The position numbers and the translations under genes are program-made. Positions 21,560-34,100 of a DNA stretch of 64,000 nucleotides are shown piece by piece. Each line of letters begins with the position of its first letter. The first letter of the stretch is position 1. Location: positions 31,812,720 through 31,876,719 of the forward strand of contig OX578286.1 of assembly GCA_951217055.1 (NCBI GenBank), given 5' to 3'. The DNA comes from Gerris lacustris (taxonomy: Eukaryota; Arthropoda; Insecta; Hemiptera; Gerridae). The notes under the pieces were generated by a model. That model was not told the DNA's origin. It searched no databases and saw only the letters and a program-made list of their open reading frames with translations.

Positions 21560-22395
21560 AAATTTATATACAATGTTTGAAATTCCATTATAAGTCCATT
21601 AAAATAATAACCATTCTAGCTTAAATCCATATATAATAATAATGATTCCATCATTTAGAGCTGTGTGTTACAGACAGACAAGCGCAAAAATGTATGAGTC
21701 CCTACACCAATGTATAAGATCAGTATACAATAATAATGATTACATCATTTAGAATTGTGTGTTACAGACAGAAAATTGCAAGAATGTATAAGTCCTTATG
21801 CCAATGTATAAGATCCTTATACAATAATAATGATTCCATCATTTAGAATTGTGTGTTACAGACAGACAATTGTAAGAATGTATAAGAGTCCTTACACTAA
21901 TGTATAAGATCAGTATACAATAATAATCATTACATCATTTAGAATTGTGTGTAACAGACAGACAATTTCAAGAATGTATAAGAGTCCTTATACTAATGTA
22001 TAAGATCAGTATACAATAATAATGATTACATCATTTAGAATTGTGTGTAACAGACAGACAATTGCAAGAATGTATAAGTCCTTATACCAATGTATAAGAT
22101 CAGTATACAATAATAATGATTACATCATTTAGAATTGTGTGTTACAGACAGAAAATTGCAAGAATGTATAAGTCCTTATGCCAATGTATAAGATCCTTTA
22201 CAATAATAATGATTCCATCATTTAGAATTGTGTGTTACAGACAGACAATTGCATGAATGTATAAGAGTCCTTATACCTATGTATAAGATCCTTATACAAT
22301 AATAACGATTACATCATTTAGAAATGTGTGTAACAGACAGACAATTGCAAGAATGTATAAGAGTCCTTATAAAAATGTATAAGAGTCCTCGTCTT
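21560..22395. repeat. 94-bp satellite, about 8 units
   Basis: The unit opens AATAATAATGATTACATCAT and contains TTACAGACAGACAATTGCAA and ATGTATAAGATCAGTATAC. Starts include 21635, 21729 and 21823. It follows the 71-bp array without a gap, and both open with (TAA)n-type sequence. Confidence 0.92.
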
Positions 22396-23199
<804 letters not shown>

Positions 23200-23336
23200 T
23201 TATTTATTATTCTTTCATGACAAGACTTAAAAGATATACTGTTCCCTTCAATGGCTACTCGCATATTAAATTTTATGAATTTAAACATAACATCTTTACT
23301 CGCAATATTCCTTATTACTATGAGATTATTTATACA

Positions 23337-23344
23337 TATATATA

Positions 23345-23416
<72 letters not shown>
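23337..23416. repeat. (TA)n microsatellite
   Basis: About 38 TA units with one TC interruption. Confidence 0.97.
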
Positions 23417-23418
<2 letters not shown>

Positions 23419-23555
23419 GTATTTGAATTTTTTGCTTTGTTTTTTATATGGTATCAAATAAAATCGTCCTAATTTTACGGCACTATCGCTTCTAATTTTT
23501 TAATCTTAAATGGTGACACATATCAAACAAATTAGCCCCCCCCCCCCCTCTTAAG

Positions 23556-23561
<6 letters not shown>

Positions 23562-23622
<61 letters not shown>
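23562..23622. repeat. (TA)n microsatellite
   Basis: About 30 TA units, with a C run at 23536-23548 upstream. Confidence 0.97.
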
Positions 23623-23623
<1 letters not shown>

Positions 23624-24139
23624 TTTCGAATCTTTAGGACGAATTTTTTTTTTATATATTAAAAAACTAAGCAAAAATTCAATGTGAGTTACCAGTTAAT
23701 TTTTTAATCTATATTCAAAAATAAAAGAGATAACAAGTTATCGTGGTCACCCTGAATAAATGCCTCTCTTTTAAGTGAAGCATCAAAAGGTCTGAGCGAA
23801 CAAATTGTATTTAAACTAATCAAATTTTATAAACTAATAAATAATAACTATTGTGAGTTTTGTACTAAAATAATTAATTATAGGTACTTTTTATGTATTC
23901 CATCATTTTTATCAGTATTCTATCATAGTGAGTAAAATCGATCGTTGTCTTTACTGTTAGATTAAAAATGAGATGTTATTAGAAGCCAGTGAAAATGTTC
24001 TAGATTCCCTAGAATATCCTGAGATATAATGGTAGAGTCTCTATAGCGACCTCTGAACCACACTACCCGCATACTAATACTATCCTGCCAAATACTCAGC
24101 TCTCTTATATATTTTTAGAAGTTAGACTCTTTAATATTG

Positions 24140-24142
<3 letters not shown>
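23623..24142. other. Spacer without recognised features
   Basis: AT-rich, no frame, no repeat partner seen. Confidence 0.35.

Positions 24143-24212
<70 letters not shown>
24143..24212. repeat. (TA)n microsatellite
   Basis: About 34 TA units. Confidence 0.97.
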
Positions 24213-24449
24213 ATATATAAAATATCAGGGCCGTAACAAGAAATGTTGTGACCCTCGAAAACTATTTGGTAACAACACAAACCATTAGTCTCTTAGCCTT
24301 TGAGCGCAAAATACTGCTTTATGGCAATTTTCAATATAATTGAAGAAGTTTTTAGAAAATTGAAAGTAGACTAGAGTGATAGAAGATTGTTATTATTATT
24401 AATATTGTTATTGTTATAAAATTTAATTAGATTTATATCAAATTTTACC

Positions 24450-24690
24450 TTAATTAAATATAAATCAAATTATAATTATTATTAACTACGGGAAACAGGC
24501 AGAGAAAAATAGACTTCAGCGCCGGGATTTGAACCACGGGCCTCTATATTGTGGTTCAAATCCCGACGCTGGAATTTTTCTCTGTCTTTTTCCCGTAGTT
24601 AATAATATGTAATTATAATTTGATTTAAATTAAAATTGAATCTTTCCTTAGTATGAATACTACCAAAATCGTAAAATATGAATTATTTAA
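24450..24690. mobile_element. Palindrome R1 carrying tRNA B-box-like centre
   Basis: Arms of about 85 bases (24457-24540 and 24550-24636; TTAACTACGGGAAA with TTTCCCGTAGTTAA) surround a centre with GGTTCAAATCCC on each strand, a match to the pol III B-box GGTTCRANNCC. R2 at 33905-34100 has the same arms and right flank but lacks this centre. Either two head-to-head tRNA-related units or a foldback that captured one. No full tRNA fold is present. Confidence 0.65.
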
Positions 24691-24904
24691 ATATTCAACA
24701 GATTTTTAAATGAAAAACAAATAGCTTACTTAAACTTACCAAGAAAGCTTATGTGTAATATTAAAATATAAATTAACAAATGATTAAAGTCAATAAATTA
24801 ATTAAAATAAAACTCCAGAAGACAAAATATTGTTTTCAATGACAAAACGTCATCTATTAATTTTGAGCCAAATTTCGTCACGTTAGTCATAGAGACAGAC
24901 GAAT

Positions 24905-25847
24905 TGGAGGTGGTTGGAGATGAGTGGATGTGGTTGGATGTGGTTGGAGATGGTTGGATGTGGTTGGAGATGGTTGGATGTGGTTGGAGATGGTTGGATG
25001 TGGTTGGAGATGGTTGGATGTGGTTGGAGATGGTTGGATGTGGTTGGAGATGGTTGGATGTGGTTGGAGATGGTTGGATGTGGTTGGAGATGAGTGGATG
25101 TGGTTGGGGATGGTTGGATGTGGTTGGGGATGGTTGGATGTGGTTGGAGATGGTTGGATGTGGTTGGAGATGGTTGGAGATGGTTGGATGTGGTTGGAGA
25201 TGGTTGGATATGGTTGGAGATGGGTGGATGTGGTTGGAGATGGTTGGATGTGGTTGGAGATGGTTGGATGTGGTTGGAGATGGTGGGATGTGGTTGGGGA
25301 CGGTTGGATGTGGTTGGGGATGGTTGGATGTGGTTGGAGATGGTTGGATGTGGTTGGAGATGGTTGGATGTGGTTGGAGATGGTTGGATGTGGTTGGAGA
25401 TGGTTGGATGTGGTTGGAGATGGTTGGATGTGGTTGGAGATGGTTGGATGTGGTTGGAGATGGTTGGATGTGGTTGGGGATGGTTGGATGTGGTTGGAGA
25501 TGGTTGGATGTGGTTGGAGATGGTTGGATGTGGTTGGGGATGGTTGGATGTGGTTGGAGATGGTTGGATGTGGTTGGAGATGGTTGGATGTGGTTGGAGA
25601 TGGTTGGATGTGGTTGGAGATGGTTGGATGTGGTTGGAGATGGTTGGATGTGGTTGGAGATGGTTGGATGTGGTTGGAGATGGTTGGATGTGGTTGGAGA
25701 TGGTTGGATGTGGTTGGAGATGGTTGGATGTGGTTGGGGATGGTTGGATGTGGTTGGAGATGGTTGGATGTGGTTGGAGATGGTTGGATGTGGTTGGAGA
25801 TAGTTGGATGTGGTTGGAGATGGTTGGATGTGGTTGGAGATGGCTAG
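24905..25847 (+). repeat. G-rich 20-bp minisatellite, about 47 units (quadruplex-prone)
   Basis: The unit GGTTGGATGTGGTTGGAGAT carries four GG pairs spaced TT-ATGT-TT. This is the layout of the thrombin-binding aptamer quadruplex with one extra A in the central loop. Variants change only a few bases (GGGGAT for GGAGAT). Since 20 is not a multiple of three, all three plus frames stay open and encode the same 20-residue cycle; these 250-300-codon frames are artefacts. The C-rich strand could form an i-motif. Confidence 0.95.
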
Positions 25848-26027
25848 AGGTTGTGTAACACCCTCCTTCCTCCCCCCCCCCCTTAAAAAAAAATCTTGAA
25901 ATTTTCTTTTTTTGGAAAAATAAATTCCTTCTAATCTGTTGATTCTAATCTCTGTTCGTATACGTCTGGTAACTCATTGGTTTTTAATTAAAACAAAAAA
26001 TAAAAGTCACTAATCCGTTTTTTTCTT

Positions 26028-26395
26028 TTTTACTACGTTTTTATTAGCTTGCTTTCTTGTTTGTTTGTATGTTTGTCCAGTACAAATCTTGCAATCGACT
26101 TTTAACTAACATCCTGAGTAGCTAGATATTTGAAACTAGAATAGCTCAGAAAACGATCACAAATCAACATTTTAATTCTTTTAGCCATCTTTCAGCAGAA
26201 TTTAATTCGTTTTCAGCAAATTTTGCTGTACGGAAAGTTAGTTCGGAAGAAATCCGCATGTTTTTTTTTATTTGTTTTGACATGACCCATATTTACGATT
26301 TTCATTTTGACGGGTTTCAAATTTATGATTTTTTTATTTAGTCAACAGAAAATTTTTAAAAATGTAGTTCATAAAAAGTTCTTTTTATCTTATAA
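26028..26395 (+). mobile_element. TIR element E, copy E3 (internally deleted)
   Basis: It starts TACTACGTTTTTATTAGC, matches E2 through GACGGGTTTCAAATTTATG, then jumps to the right end (TTTAAAAATGTAGTT). About 220 internal bases are missing and the right terminus is decayed. The flank TTCTTTTTATCTT is again present. Confidence 0.7.
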
Positions 26396-26420
26396 TTAGT
26401 AGCACTTTATTTTAAACAAG

Positions 26421-26806
26421 TAAGGCGCGCTTCACGTAAGTACGTGAGGCGATAATCGCCGGTTTCTGTACGATTAAGTTTAAATTATAAAAAGTGTAAA
26501 ATTTTAATAGTTGCATATTATTTTTCTACACTTCTAGACCTTTAAATTGATGTATAACATGTCATGGTGAATTAAAATGTTTATTTAAACGCTTGTGATA
26601 TTGGCCGCCATTTTGGAAATATTAAGTGTGAATACTCCAATAAGTGTCCAGTTGTCACAAATCCCGAGATGCACCTGTGTACCGAATTTCATGTTCCTAG
26701 CTATAGTAGTTTATGAATTGAAACAAGCAACGGACGAACACCAACGGACAGACAGACAGACAGAGCCGTTATATAAGGTTTCTTTTCGTACTTCGTACAG
26801 AAACCT
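26421..26806 (-). mobile_element. Family M Helentron-like element, copy M1 (complete)
   Basis: On the minus strand: 5' TTTT-AGGTTTCTGTACGA, a hairpin closed by GAAACCT. The body has TCTGTCTGTCTGTC and GAAATTCGGTAC motifs. The subterminal arm TCGTACAGAAACC (plus 26461-26473) is a perfect 13-base inverted match to the 5' end (plus 26793-26805). Then come GGCGATTATCGCC, the hairpin TCACGTA-CT-TACGTGA (26432-26447) and the tail GCGCGCCTTA. The 72-codon frame inside is a shadow. Confidence 0.85.
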
Positions 26807-26814
26807 AAAATGAA

Positions 26815-28546
26815 TTTTGAACTGAATTGACTGTAAGAGAAAACAAGGAAGGTCGCAACTCATGTGAATTTTATTTGTGTTTATTTTAAAACGATTATTT
26901 TCCCTACGTATAGGATTATTTTTCTATACAAAACTAAAAGGTAATTAAAATAACGTCGAATACCTTGAAAAACTCGAAACAATAGTTGCAATCAGCTTAA
27001 AAATAACCAAAGCTTGATTTTAAAATTAACTAAAAAGAATTAGGGGAAAATCAACAAGAAAGAAAGAAGGGAATTTCATGTCATGCACTTCACTTATGTT
27101 ATGTTCATATAACAAAATAAAAGTTTTTCATTACCCAGAATTATCCCGGAAAAACGCGGGATTTATATTTTATTTTTTAAAAAAAAACTATTATTATTTT
27201 ATTACATATGAATAAGATTTATTTTATTTTTACGTGAATAGGCTTTATTTTTACATGAAACTTCATTTGTTTGAGAGGTACAAATTGTTTATTCTAATAT
27301 TTAACCCACTTTCCGACTACCAACAAAACTGAATTCACAGAATATGTTTTTGTATTCGTATGAAATACGAGTATGTGCACTACCTGAAAAATACTAACTA
27401 AATCGCTTGCATACTAGTCTGCAAGACAGTGAAACATTTTTATGTAACGCTTTTTGGTAATGCTTGTATAACGCTTTTTGGTGTCGTTTGTTGGTAAAGC
27501 TTATCGAGTTTATGAGCCAAAGTATAAAGACATGAAAATGTAAAAAAAATCGACCGTGCAGATTCTTGCGTTTGTAAATTAGCAATTTAATCGAACATAT
27601 GTTGTGCACAATGAAAGAAAGTACTTTTCTTCTTTTCCAGTTTATTAAGAAGTAATCTTTTAGCTTCTTCACCCATATTTTTATAATGAATCAAAAATTA
27701 TAGTACCTATAACAAAAATAAAAAATAATAAAGCAAAAATAAATTTTAAAAAATGAATTAGTTTATTAGGAATAAAATTCTAAGAGTTATGGCGTTAGTC
27801 CGATGCAAATCAGAGCAGTTGAACAGAAGTTGTAGTTGAGGATGGGACGGTTTTAGTAGAGTATTATCAAGAGTATTAAACTGCAATCATAACTCAGTCG
27901 ACCTCTAAGCGGCGTTGTAAACGAGTGCAGTTTGCAGTTAGCTTCAACCTTTTTCTATTCTCCTAGTACAGTGTACCGCGTTTTAGAATCGCTTGGGGAG
28001 GGGATGCCCTAGCGACAGCGGTACCAAGCGCGGTAGTGGGAGACACTATTCCTTCCAAGAGCAGACAGACTCGATTGAACACCTCCTATACATTCCTGAA
28101 ACCTTGATCCTATATCTTCCCCATTCGTGTAACGTAACGCTTTTCGAGGTTAATGTGCCATAGCCAAAACATTAAAATGTCAAAAACTCTTGATAAATAC
28201 TAACTAATGAAATAAACTAACTAATAAAACTAAATAAAAATACTAACTAATAAAATAAACTACTAGCCTATCTTGAAGGGCTTGAAGTGCCGCAGATAGG
28301 TTTGTTTTTATCCGATCTCTCTGGCAGCCTCTATAGTGGTAAAAAATTTGTTTTTGAAAATGTACCGTGTTAATCATGAGTACTTTTTTTCGTAAATACC
28401 AAACCGAGTAAAAGTATCCTATCTTGTAGTACACACTTTGGAGATGGTACTCTACTGTGGACTTTTTTCTATCCGAATTGAACTCCAAATGGAGTTATAA
28501 GCCTCCAAAGTTGAGGAATTTCCAAATATTTACCTTCGAGCTTATC
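26815..28546. other. 1.7 kb without recognised gene
   Basis: AT-rich to about 27780, then a GC-richer block (27780-28150). Its part 27960-28155 shares CTAGTACAGTGTA and GTAACGCTTTTCG with 41395-41525 and may be a diverged small repeat. A 92-codon minus frame at 27394-27672 is Lys/Phe/Leu-rich with a hydrophobic middle and no recognisable domain; I would not call it a gene. Confidence 0.35.
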
Positions 28547-28638
28547 CAAGGTATCAGAAACGTGATCGTTCTCAAGAACGAAAATATTTTGCCTCTGATT
28601 AAAAGACAGAAATCCGTTTCAGACATCAGAGAACAGTT
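28547..28638 (+). mobile_element. Family B fragment (5' region)
   Basis: GTGATCGTTCTCAAGAACGA followed by CAGAAATCCGTTTCAGACAT and CAGAGAACA is the B 5' region; nothing further downstream matches. Confidence 0.6.
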
Positions 28639-28826
28639 TTGGTAAACAAATTCTAAAATGTAGTCCATTTAAATACGAGTCAAAAGATAAAAACCGTTTT
28701 CCCTGGAAAAATCTAGTTCCTGAGAAATTAGTTTTGAACGCGGAAGGTGGGAGGGCTGGTTCGATTCCCCGATGAGGAGAATTTATTTTTATGATAAATT
28801 TTAATAAAATGTTCAATAATAATTAA
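28639..28826 (+). mobile_element. Family P repeat, copy P1, with B-box-like motif
   Basis: Shares TGTAGTCC, GAAAAATCTAGTT, GAGAAATTAG, GCGGA and the end TATTTTTATGATAAATTTT with P2 (minus strand) and partly with P3. GGTTCGATTCCCC at 28759-28771 matches the pol III B-box. No clear A-box is seen at the usual distance, so a SINE origin is only possible. Confidence 0.55.
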
Positions 28827-29162
28827 ATGTACCTAAGAGAATTTGAAAACTAATAAATGGAAAACACTGGGTTAAGTAATTATGAACTCGTTTATCTGAG
28901 TTGTCTCGGACCGATTTTTTCCTTTCTAAAATCTTTGAATTCACAACAAATCTTATTTTCCTTTTTGCTTTACTTCCACACAATCCAATTTGTTTCCTTC
29001 TTCTTCTTCTAGTAAAATACTATAGCTAATTCTTCAAAAGAAAAGTTTTTAAACATGCTTAAGTATGCAAGTACGTTTGCACTCAACTATCAAGTTTGTC
29101 TGTCGAGGTTTGTAGGAAAGTTGTCGGTATTGTGTGAAAACTTATGTATGTGCCATATCTGC

Positions 29163-29256
29163 CACGTTACGTGCTGGACACGCTACGTGCTGGACACGTT
29201 ACGTGCTGGACACGCTACCTGCTGGACACGCTACGTGCTGGACACGCTACGTGTTG
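29163..29256. repeat. 16-bp tandem array, about 6 copies
   Basis: Unit CGCTACGTGCTGGACA with C/T and G/C variants. The frame across it is an artefact. Confidence 0.93.
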
Positions 29257-29628
29257 GTATATTTGAACGGAGCTTTAGATGTTCTTCTGCACCTACGTAT
29301 TCTTTAATATATGTAGATAAGGAAGTTTTTTATTGGTTTTTAATTTGGCTCTTTTCTTAAAAGAATTTATGTCCAAGAATTATGTTATAAGGGTTTGTCA
29401 AGGAGTGAACTAAGGGTTTAAGGAAGTTGATTAAGGGATTCGTGGTATTTGGGTATTTGGACTGGCACAGAAACAGCAAGATCTTGGACGAAAGGAATGT
29501 TTGGGTCGTTATGGATCGTGCAATTGAACGCGTTAAGAGAACTGGATAAATTTCTCTTTAAGGCAAAAGGGATCACACAGCCTGCAGAAACTGAAGAGTG
29601 TTTTTTAAATATTTCATCCATCTATTTA

Positions 29629-29629
<1 letters not shown>
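29257..29629. other. Spacer without recognised features
   Basis: A 100-codon frame begins at 29449 but most of its second half is Tyr-Ile from the next microsatellite; not credible as a gene. Confidence 0.35.

Positions 29630-29711
<82 letters not shown>
29630..29711. repeat. (TA)n microsatellite
   Basis: About 40 TA units. Confidence 0.98.
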
Positions 29712-29713
<2 letters not shown>

Positions 29714-30239
29714 GGTATATACATATAGTAGGTATTAATAGCATAAAATGATTTTAGTATACAAAAGAAGACGCGAGGAAGCTATTTGCCATACCAATTG
29801 GTAGAAAATTTTCAATTTCATTTTTTTTCCCCACTCAAGAGATTATTAAACGTGTAAATCTATCTAAATCTCAAAATGTATTTTTTTACGCAATACTTTC
29901 CTTTTTAAATGTATTCCGCGTGTGTGAGAAAGTGAAGAAGCTATATGGATACATCTGAGCTTATCGTATTTATTTTTTATACAAACGTATTTTTTCATGT
30001 GATGAAATGAAATATGAAAATTTTCGATAAATCCCCTAAAGTTCGGCATTGAAGCTGACTGGTATGTACAGAAGCCATGTATATTTCCTTTGATCATTTT
30101 CCTATCTTGAGGTTTTTTTGGGGTTACATGTATTACACAGACTTGAGGGAATAAAATGAAATGAAATAAAAATCATATACTATATTCAAAACTTTTCTAT
30201 AAGAGGAACCTATAAAGTCCATGTGTGTGTAAAAATGTT

Positions 30240-30248
30240 TAATATATA

Positions 30249-30302
<54 letters not shown>

Positions 30303-30406
30303 CCGGCTGTAATATACATATTCCCTTTATACAAATATAAAAGGATCTTGTAGTTTGTATTATACTACATACACACATTTATATATATATATATATAGAT
30401 ATATAT

Positions 30407-30439
<33 letters not shown>

Positions 30440-30440
30440 G
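30240..30440. repeat. (TA)n tracts in three blocks
   Basis: TA tracts at 30247-30301, 30380-30397 and 30402-30440, separated by short unique sequence. Confidence 0.95.
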
Positions 30441-31147
30441 TATCTTCCTACCATTATGACGTCCATACATTAGGGATTTACCATCAATATGACGTCCGGG
30501 ACAATATGAACTCCGTATACCGGACGTCACTTTACAACCCGTGTTAATTTCGTTCTAAAAGCTTCAAATAAGCTATGTTTGAAATCTGAGAGGGAAGTAA
30601 TAATGGTCGAAAATTGTAAAAAAGTGTATATTTTTAGTTTCACTTATTTCCTTTAGGGGCGGTAGTGTTGTGGATGTATATCTAGAAATGTATATTTTTG
30701 TACAGTCGAAGGATAATCGGAACTCCGCAGATCGGGCAACAATGCAAGGTTTTGCCGCCCAATACCCCACCTCCAACATTCAAACCCTTTACGCTTGTAT
30801 CTCTGATAAGGTGTGAGTGAATCAACCTTCTAGACTTTTTTTCTTGTCAGGTCTATTCTAATAGTCCAGTCATTTGGTAGTTTGGACAGGAAAAAATTGC
30901 TAAAGAATTTTTCTCGACGTATCTTTATGTTTTTGAGGTGCGTAATCTGAAAATCTCTATATTGACTAGATTCGGATTTGGCTTCACCATAAAACAAATG
31001 GAGAAAATCACAAAATGTCAGAAGTTGTTTTAGTTTTTTCGCTTATAACTCCGAAACGACGCATCCTAGAGAAAAATCCCTTTGATAAAAAAAAGCTGAT
31101 AAAATTTCGTAAAAAATAAAACTAAAACCAGCTCTTTGGCTTTATTC
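30441..31147. other. Spacer with short ATGACGTCC repeats
   Basis: TATGACGTCC occurs twice and its inverted GGACGTCA once at 30456-30530. Further on, CGCTTATAACTCCGAAACG near 31039 recalls text in L (GACGTTTCGGAGTTACAG), so a diverged rolling-circle relic is possible. No gene. Confidence 0.35.
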
Positions 31148-31457
31148 GTTCTTCAACCAAAAGTAAAGATACCACTTTTTGGAAATTTCGAAAAAAATAT
31201 TATTTTATTTTTTATTGACAAAGTACGTTTTTTTCATAATTATGGTCTTTTCGATGTATTTATATGGTTGTAGTTCAGTGGCAAAAAAATACTTTATCAG
31301 AAGTTTGTTTATGTGTTTTGAGAATATCAGCCCATAGGTTCAAAGTAAGCTTTTTAGCATTTTAAAAAACACCATCAATAGGGTACTACTTAAACAATAC
31401 AGTGTGGCCTACGGACCCTCGCTGTGTGCTGACTAGCACACACTTGACCTGTTTATT
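31148..31457 (+). mobile_element. Family A Helentron-like element, copy A3 (5' truncated)
   Basis: Begins inside the CTTCGACCAAAAGTAAAG block. It runs to GCCTACGGACCCTCGC (the first base pairs fit the family's inverted arm), the intact hairpin TGTGTGCT-GACT-AGCACACA and the tail CTTGACCTGTTTATTT. A clean 3' end with a lost 5' end. Confidence 0.85.
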
Positions 31458-31634
31458 TTATATTTGTAAGGTTTATTTTGTAAAATTTGTATATTGTCCT
31501 GTGAACCAATGATACTCATTTATAGAGCTCGTATTTTTATGTTTTGCACATTTAACTATTAAATGCATATGTTTGTACATTAGATGCAATACTATACATT
31601 TCTTTACATAGATGGTGATTTTATTTCGTTTTAA

Positions 31635-32975
31635 GCTTCTGCACAAAGTACAAAAAGAAACCTAATATAAGGGCTCTAGCTGTGTCTGTGCGTAGCTTGT
31701 TTCTATTAATAAACTACTATAACTAGGAACGAAAAATTCGGCACTCAGGTGCATCTCGGCATTTGTGTCAAGTGGGCATTTCTTCGATTTTTCACACTTA
31801 ATATTTTCAAGATGGCGGCCAATAAGGCGAGTGACTAAAAAAAATGTTTTAGACACCATGACATGTTATATATCAAATTAAAGGTCTTGAAATATAGAAA
31901 AAAAATGAAACTATTAAAATTTCATACCTAATATTTTCAAGATGGCGGCCAATATAGCTGGCGACTACAAAAACGTTTTTAGTCAAAATGGCAAGGTAAA
32001 CATTAAATTAAAGGTCTTGAAGTGTAGAAAAAGAATGTGCAACTATTACAATTTTACACTAAATAATTTTTATCTACTTGCGGCAGCAAAATGAGGCATT
32101 ATTGAACTGATTTCGGGCAAAGAAATGTGACTTTACTGCCTAGGCGGTAAAATGAGGAAAAATTTTACTATTATAATGTTGGCAATAACAGTTTATACTA
32201 TTATCTCTACCATATAAAATTATATATTATAGTTCAATACGTAATATTTAATAAATAAACGTTTTAATATTAAAATAATTTGTTTACATTTGTTAATTCT
32301 GTAACAAATTTTCTGTTAAAAATAGGGGAGTCACTGGCTATACTGCAGCGTCATGTAAACATTCAACATCCATATTATTATTATTACTGAAGTCATTCTA
32401 GATTAGACTAGCTACTATTCTTGATTTATTCTACTTACTTCTTTTATTCTAAGCAATAGAAGATATCTTTAATACTTTTAGTAATTTTTTAGTAAAAATA
32501 TAAATAAATAGTTTATATTGCGTGCATTATTCATTCAGAAGTTTTGTGAACTATAAACGTGTGTTTTGTATTTTGTTGTTATAGATTCAGTTTGCTATTC
32601 ACTTATTGATATTATTCCAAAGCTTCTTATTTAATTTCTTTATGAACATTAATTTTAGTTAATACGTATGTTATTATCTTATTAATGTAACATAGTAATT
32701 AACTATGTTATATTAATAAAGATGATATGTTAGCAGTTTCATTTTTCTGCCGCCCGTAGATAAAATGTATGCAACAAGGCAGCAAAGGAAACATTTCTGC
32801 CTCGTTTATTCATTGCCTGTCTCGGCTTCGCCTCGACAGTCAAGTCGGTTAATTATCATAGCCTGTCCTCGCCTCGGCTCGGAGTCTAATCTAATCACCC
32901 GTCAGTAAAATTCCATTTTGCTGCCCAGTTATATAAATAACTATAACTTAATCGTACAGAAGCCGGCGATTTGTC
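31635..32975 (+). mobile_element. Family M copy M2, split by element J
   Basis: The left part (31635-32075) has the decayed 5' hairpin (GCTTCTGCACAAAGTACAAAAAG) and the ATTTTCAAGATGGCGGCCAA block, which is duplicated at 31800 and 31930. The right part (32940-32975) is AACTTAATCGTACAGAAGCCGGCGATT, the subterminal arm seen in M1. Between them lies J. The 3' hairpin is replaced by G-like sequence. Confidence 0.7.
32076..32925. mobile_element. Element J, nested in M2
   Basis: The ends GCGGCAGCAAAATGAGG and TTCCATTTTGCTGCC are inverted over about 12 bases. Internal features are ACTGCCTAGGCGGT (32140) and CTCGGCTTCGCCTCG hairpins (32820). Because M1 is continuous at this point, J is an insertion of about 850 bases. 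The CG-rich hairpins recall X and the 10.7-kb foldback. No coding region recognised. Confidence 0.6.
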
Positions 32976-33420
32976 TGTGTCTAACGTTTACGTTTACGTG
33001 TCCGACGATAACCTGAGTAAAAGTTGACCGATTTAGCTGAAATTTGGTATACATGATCCTTTTACTAATGCTCAGGCTAAGTTCGTAAACGTGAGCTTCA
33101 AATTTAAAATTGGAATTTCAGGACGGGAAAAAATTCTATCATCACCTATTCCTATTCGATGAGACAAACATTTTTTAGTAAAACCAACAACGGCACCGCT
33201 ATGAATTAATACAGATCGCTAAAACTATTAAAGCTGGCCTAAACGTTTAAAATAGAGAAAACAATTTTTTTTACCGATGTCTTACGTTCTAACGTAATGA
33301 TTTTAATAAAACTTCATGTACACCACCTAAATCTCAATGGAAACAGGCATGTAAAATTTCAACTTGATAGATACATACAGTAGTTTTTGCGCATCGAAGT
33401 GATACAATTTATAATACATA
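32976..33420 (+). mobile_element. Partial family G copy
   Basis: Contains GAAATTTGGTATACATGATC, CAGGCTAAGTTCG, TTCAAATTTAAAATTGGAAT, CGATGAGACAAACA, TCTTACGTTCTAACGTAATG and AAACAGGCATGTAAAATTTC in G order. Neither terminus is present. Confidence 0.65.
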
Positions 33421-33904
33421 ATTGAAGTGGAATGGCCGGGACGTGTAGAAGAGTTAAGGAATAGTAGAATAACCCTTCTCCCCCACTGCACGACTCTCTA
33501 TTACTTGCATATTCTTATAATATCAACTCATCATGATTAACTATCAAATATTTATTCCATTACGCTCGCTTCAATGATATAGATAGAGCCACGCGATGCC
33601 TAGTAATATTATTATTTGAGTACAAATAGTAGTAATAGTAATAATATAAAATCTGGGATTGTTTGTGGCGAAAAGTATAATTTGATTACGAGTTTTGTTA
33701 GAGTTATCTTATCTAATCTGATGTGAATATGAATTAGCTTTACTTGATAAGACAATGTGTCCCTTAAACTTAACTAGTCATATCTACATCCATCTCTGTC
33801 GATTGACTTTGCTTATATGTATTTCTCTTTCTCTTTTAAGAGTGATTGAACTAAGGGCAAATTATTAATTTATTTAAAATAATTTATTTATTAGCCTAAT
33901 TAAT
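33421..33904. other. Spacer without recognised features
   Basis: No frame or repeat partner seen. Confidence 0.35.
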
Positions 33905-34100
33905 AAAATAATTAAATTTAAATCAAATTATAATTATTATTAACTACGGGAAACAGACAGAGAAAAATAGACTCCAGCGCGGGAGTATTTTTCTCTGTCT
34001 GTTTCCCGTAGTTAATAATAATTATAATTTGATTTAAATTAAAATTTAATCGTTCCGTAGTATGAATACTACCAAAATCGTAAAATATGAATTTGTAAAA
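33905..34100. mobile_element. Palindrome R2 (near-perfect cruciform)
   Basis: Arms of about 70 bases meet around only a few bases (GACTCC-AGCGC-GGGAGT at the centre). The outer arms and the right flank (CGTAGTATGAATACTACC) equal those of R1, which carries an extra B-box centre. Such a hairpin is expected to be unstable in replication. Confidence 0.75.

Noticed and set aside
20520..22395. Regular repeats with spacers, considered as a CRISPR array
   Set aside because: The units are contiguous 71- and 94-bp satellites without unique spacers, in a eukaryotic setting.
24904..25858. Three overlapping frames of 254-307 codons rich in Gly, Trp, Val and Met
   Set aside because: They are the three reading phases of the 20-bp G-rich repeat and begin and end at its borders; all encode the same 20-residue cycle.
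27394..27672. 92-codon minus frame with hydrophobic middle
   Set aside because: Composition matches AT bias; no homologue or motif recognised and no promoter context.
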